A stretch of 32,186 nucleotides of DNA from JAFGOG01 sp034429215 (GTDB lineage: Bacteria; Chloroflexota; Anaerolineae; JAAYZQ01). The notes beneath the pieces were generated by a model. That model had not been told where the DNA came from. It did not search any database and worked only from the letters and a program-made list of their open reading frames with translations. Below are positions 29,323 through 32,186 of the stretch, piece after piece. The stretch's first letter is position 1; every line of letters begins with the position of its first letter. The position numbers were made by a program, and so were the translations under genes. The stretch is taken from contig DAOUGI010000025.1 in assembly GCA_034429215.1 (NCBI GenBank), forward strand, positions 1 through 32,186. Direction: 5' to 3'.

Positions 29323-30177
29323 TCATGAGACATCTAGTTTTCGTTCACCCAGCCACTTTACCATTGCAGGGTCCCGGTGGTCAAAGAAACTACTGGTTTT
29401 TGTGTCTAGCGTTGTAATAGCCGCCAGATCTTCCGGGCTTAATTCAAAGTCAAACACGCTGATATTCTCTATCATTCTTTCTTTGCGGGTTGTTTTTGCA
29501 AGGGCAACAATGCCTCTTTGGACAAGCCAGCGGAGAATTACCTGGGCAACGCTTTTTTGGTGCTTGGCGGCGATTGATAGCAGCAGCTCATTCTGAAAAA
29601 TGTTATTCCTTCCCTCTGCGAATGGCGCCCATGCTTCAACCTGAACGCTGTTGTCGTGCAAGAACTTGTGCGCGTCAATTTGCTGTTGGAAAGGGTTCAC
29701 TTCAATCTGATCTACTGCGGGCATTATTTGGTTGTGAACCATCAAGTCCATTATTCGGTCGGGTTGAAAGTTTGAAACCCCGATCGCTCTGACTTGGCCT
29801 TGTTGATACAGTTCTTCCATCGCGCGCCATTCACCATGCACATCGCCGAATGGTTGATGGATCAGGTACAGGTCCATGTAATCTAGTTGCAGTCGCCTCA
29901 GAGAATTTTCAAAGGCTCTTAGTGTGCCTTCGTAGCCATTTCTCTGAATCCAAAGTTTTGTAGTGATAAACAGGTTTTCTCTTGCAACGCCGCTTTGTTT
30001 GATCCCCCGGCCAACCGCCTCTTCGTTCCGGTAAGAAGCGGCCGTGTCAATATGGCTATATCCCGTTTGAATGGCGTCAACCACGCTTCTTTCACATTCG
30101 GCCGGATCCGTGATCTGAAAAACACCGAAGCCCAGAATAGGGATTTCAACACCATTGTTCAATTTTACATTTTTCAT
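29323..30177 (-). CDS. Aldo/keto reductase (AKR5-like)
   Basis: A 284-residue NADPH-dependent aldo/keto reductase TIM barrel. The catalytic tetrad is visible: Asp and Tyr in 'HIDTAASYRNE', Lys in 'FITTKLWI' and His in 'DLYLIHQPF'. Also seen are 'IGVSNFQPDRI', 'DQIEVNPFQQQ' and the C-terminal cofactor region 'VALAKTTRKERMIENI', where Ala/Thr replace the usual Pro/Ser. Such enzymes reduce small carbonyl compounds (2,5-diketogluconate reductase type). The start ATG at 30177 has AAGGAG upstream. Codon use is noticeably less GC-rich than in the left 28 kb. It sits in an operon with the SnoaL-like, hydrolase and CMD genes, suggesting joint breakdown or detoxification of a small organic compound. 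Confidence 0.93.
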   Translation of the reverse strand: MKNVKLNNGVEIPILGFGVFQITDPAECERSVVDAIQTGYSHIDTAASYRNEEAVGRGIKQSGVARENLFITTKLWIQRNGYEGTLRAFENSLRRLQLDYMDLYLIHQPFGDVHGEWRAMEELYQQGQVRAIGVSNFQPDRIMDLMVHNQIMPAVDQIEVNPFQQQIDAHKFLHDNSVQVEAWAPFAEGRNNIFQNELLLSIAAKHQKSVAQVILRWLVQRGIVALAKTTRKERMIENISVFDFELSPEDLAAITTLDTKTSSFFDHRDPAMVKWLGERKLDVS

Positions 30178-30201
30178 TATTTTCTCCTTGTCTTTCTGTG
30201 G

Positions 30202-30594
30202 TTAATGGTGTTGCTCTGGGGTAAGTAGCCGGGTGAACGAGAGCGAGGCTAACTTCCAGCTACCCTCTTGCTGCACATACACTTCTGTAACCATGAAGGG
30301 ATTGGTGACCTCATTGCCGCCAACCACGGCCAACAGCGTAATCCTGTTTAGAAGGATGGCCGTTGCGCCAATGATAGCCACCGATACTTCATGGATATCC
30401 GCTTGCTTGTAGTGAATGCCTCCACTTTTGATGATGTCGAGTTCTTGTTCTTTCCCCCACGCTCCGCCCATGTGGACAAACATTGCCTTTTCATGAAAGA
30501 GCGCGTCAAGGGTGTCTACTTCGCGCTCTGACATCCAGCGCCATTTCTCTTCCGAGAGATTGATTACTTCTTGTTCCAGGGTTACGTTTTGCAT
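30202..30594 (-). CDS. SnoaL/NTF2-like protein (DUF4440 type)
   Basis: A 130-residue cone-shaped NTF2-like fold. The N-terminal helix is 'VTLEQEVINLSEEKWRWMSE', followed by 'DTLDALFHEKAMFVHMGGAW' and the beta sheet 'ATAILLNRITLLAVVGGNEV', 'NPFMVTEVYVQQEGSWKLAS'. Small proteins of this fold act as isomerases, hydratases or ligand-binding proteins; DUF4440 members have mostly unknown roles. Two adjacent ATGs (30597 and 30594) follow AAGGAG; 30594 gives the better 6-nt spacing. It lies between the tandem hydrolase and the aldo/keto reductase in the same operon. Confidence 0.85.
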   Translation of the reverse strand: MQNVTLEQEVINLSEEKWRWMSEREVDTLDALFHEKAMFVHMGGAWGKEQELDIIKSGGIHYKQADIHEVSVAIIGATAILLNRITLLAVVGGNEVTNPFMVTEVYVQQEGSWKLASLSFTRLLTPEQHH

Positions 30595-30620
30595 CATTTT
30601 CTCCTTTTCAACTATGCACA

Positions 30621-32105
30621 CTAATGATTAAAAACCTCTGTCAGCCACTTGTCAAAATCAAGTATCCACTGACCATCCCCGGCGCCAAAACCATGAGGCC
30701 AACCTTCCAGCGCATGGGATTCAACCGGCACACCGGCCTGTTGCAGGGCGCTGACGCAAGCCTCGAATTGACGTACAAACGGATCTCTTGTGCCATATAA
30801 GAAATATGTGGGCGGCAAATCCGAGGCCTTGAATTTCTCAACATCTGTGGAGGCAACACCCAGTCTTCCATAAAAGGAATAGATCATTCCGACCGCACTG
30901 ACATCGGCAGAAATCCTATCCAATGTGTCCGGCACATAGCTGGGGTCAATGGCGGTTCCATTTATCGTCCCGTCAAAATTCAATACCAACTCACCCCCCA
31001 GGATACCGCCGGCCGAGAAACCCACAACCGCTATATCGTTCTCTTCAATGCCTAAATCCGCTGCATGACTACGGACATACCGCACGGCCCGGGCCAGATC
31101 CAATGCGCCTTCTTGCATGGTATACGGCCTCAGCCGATAGTTCACCACAAAACTCTGATACCCAAGCGCGCTCAGATGTTCTGCGACAGGTGTACCTTCA
31201 ATCTCATTGCCGCGAAATTGAAAAGCGCCCCCGGCGCATACCAGCACCGCCCCTTTGACTGCCACACCTTGTTTGACGGGCAAGTACACCATATTGGGCC
31301 GAAAATCAGGCGGATCAAAATACCCGGCATTGTTTTCCGTATACTCTGTGGTGGTTGGAACATTCCCTTCTTCCCAGAGATAAATCTGCTGTGGTATTTC
31401 ATTTTGTGAAGCACCCGTTATATGTCTTTGCCAGAATTGGACAGCCAAGTCTACCCATCCTTCCGCATCGGTGCCTGTGCCAAGTCCAAAACCATGCCCT
31501 GCACTTTCATACCTGCGATATTCGACATCCACGCCGGAATTTTTAAGATTCTCTACCCGCCTTTCCACCGTATTGACGTTGGCTATGCCATCGTTGGCGG
31601 CTACGGTAATGAAAGCCGGAGAGAAATCCCTAGAATAGCTTGATTGTCCGGTATAGGCTATGACGGCTGTTGCCGGTTTCGGGAGATTGCCGCCCCCATA
31701 AGCGGCTACGCCGTTTAAGGCAATATCACCCACCACCCTGGCCCCGGCAGAGCCGCCCCATAACGCATAGTCCTTTGTGCTGACTTTGAGCATTTCCGCA
31801 CTACGGAAGATATACCCTATCGCTGCTGCCAGGTCTTCGGCAGCCCATTGCTCACTGCCAATGCGGTAGCGTATCACAAAAGCGTTATACCCCTTTTTGC
31901 TTATCTCTAAAGCAAGTGGAAATCCTTCATGAAGGGAACCAACATAAGAGAAACCTCCTCCAGGGCATACGATGGCATAAGGAGCATCCGGATTACCCCG
32001 AAAGAAAAACAGTCCGGTGTTCCTCTTGTTGGGGTCTTGGTGCTTTTGCTCGTCGGTATAGAAATCGTAGAATATTACCCTACCATCGCTTACTTCGTCT
32101 ATCAT
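30621..32105 (-). CDS. Tandem alpha/beta hydrolase (two esterase-like domains)
   Basis: A 494-residue protein with two alpha/beta hydrolase domains in one chain. Domain 1 (about 1-230) has the oxyanion stretch 'IVCPGGGFSYVG', nucleophile Ser119 in 'WGGSAGAR', Asp172 in 'VAANDG' and His204 in 'ESAGHGFGLG'. Domain 2 (about 240-494) has 'LVCAGGAFQFRG', Ser364 in 'GFSAGG', Asp441 in 'GTRDPF' and His471 in 'WPHGFG'. Both catalytic triads look intact. Related esterases (acetylxylan-esterase-like) that I recall carry a further N-terminal region before 'MIDEV'. Here an in-frame stop lies just upstream (near 32153), so the N-terminus seems shortened. ATG 32105, in ATGA overlap with another frame's stop, or TTG 32129 may be the start. 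No signal peptide is visible. GC is lower than in the left part of the window. Confidence 0.85.
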   Translation of the reverse strand: MIDEVSDGRVIFYDFYTDEQKHQDPNKRNTGLFFFRGNPDAPYAIVCPGGGFSYVGSLHEGFPLALEISKKGYNAFVIRYRIGSEQWAAEDLAAAIGYIFRSAEMLKVSTKDYALWGGSAGARVVGDIALNGVAAYGGGNLPKPATAVIAYTGQSSYSRDFSPAFITVAANDGIANVNTVERRVENLKNSGVDVEYRRYESAGHGFGLGTGTDAEGWVDLAVQFWQRHITGASQNEIPQQIYLWEEGNVPTTTEYTENNAGYFDPPDFRPNMVYLPVKQGVAVKGAVLVCAGGAFQFRGNEIEGTPVAEHLSALGYQSFVVNYRLRPYTMQEGALDLARAVRYVRSHAADLGIEENDIAVVGFSAGGILGGELVLNFDGTINGTAIDPSYVPDTLDRISADVSAVGMIYSFYGRLGVASTDVEKFKASDLPPTYFLYGTRDPFVRQFEACVSALQQAGVPVESHALEGWPHGFGAGDGQWILDFDKWLTEVFNH

Positions 32106-32186
32106 AACCCAAGTTGCCACCTTGGGCAATCGGATTGAAAGTCCATGGATTCTCCGCTATAGTTGTAGGTGACCAAACCATCAACT
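32102..32186 (-). CDS. Possible C-terminal end of an upstream gene (runs in from the right edge)
   Basis: A minus-strand frame open from the right edge ends with TGA at 32104-32102, overlapping the ATG of the tandem hydrolase as ATGA. The 27 visible residues (VDGLVTYNYSGESMDFQSDC and seven more) look protein-like, and the 4-bp overlap is typical of coupled operon genes. The piece is too short to assign. A second minus frame is also open here, so this is tentative. Confidence 0.3.
   Translation of the reverse strand, partial: VDGLVTYNYSGESMDFQSDCPRWQLGL

Overview
The window reads as a piece of a GC-rich bacterial chromosome, most likely Chloroflexota (Anaerolineae/Caldilineae-like). This is an inference from gene content: a very long secreted Asp-box repeat protein ending in a 'LPLLLKG'-type tail, SARP/BTAD-TPR regulators, sugar-ABC lipoproteins, a corrinoid methyltransferase operon, and strong AGGAGG ribosome sites with sigma70-like promoters. 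There are no rRNA, tRNA, CRISPR or insertion-sequence genes that I can recognise. One candidate structured RNA and one small dispersed-repeat-like element are present.

Layout. 1-2.5 kb: the start of a sugar ABC transporter lipoprotein (running off the left edge) lies downstream of a LacI-family regulator. The regulator has a perfect-consensus promoter followed by three 13-bp operator-like repeats. A divergent M55 D-aminopeptidase follows. 2.5-6.3 kb: a two-gene operon for a heterodimeric ABC exporter with one canonical and one degenerate ATP site. 6.4-9.7 kb: a FecR-domain membrane protein with a Pro/Thr/Lys tail, an MscS channel and two small membrane proteins.

9.8-18.1 kb is the most coherent system, a tetrahydrofolate-linked corrinoid methyl-transfer island. 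The minus-strand operon runs DUF1638 protein > methyltetrahydrofolate:corrinoid methyltransferase > corrinoid protein > UroD-family methyltransferase > (32-bp perfect palindrome) MFS transporter > RACo-type corrinoid reactivase. Divergent from it are a GntR/UTRA regulator and a second corrinoid protein. The intergenic region holds two tandem promoters, each with the same CCCTAGGG-centred palindrome inside its -35/-10 spacer. The regulator's own promoter abuts them. I infer an inducible pathway that imports a methylated compound and moves its methyl group to tetrahydrofolate via a corrinoid protein kept active by RACo. The substrate is unknown.

18.1-28.4 kb: a cytosolic protein of three Ig-like repeats with a strong terminator, a TPR/winged-helix/BTAD regulator, a carbohydrate-binding lipoprotein with beta-helix-like repeats, the 1551-residue 25-Asp-box secreted protein, and small hypothetical genes. 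28.4-29.0 kb is non-coding and holds a candidate structured RNA with its own promoter and terminator, plus a set of competing hairpins. 29.0-32.2 kb is a minus-strand run with clearly lower GC (carboxymuconolactone-decarboxylase-like protein, aldo/keto reductase, SnoaL/NTF2-like protein, tandem alpha/beta hydrolase) that looks horizontally acquired.
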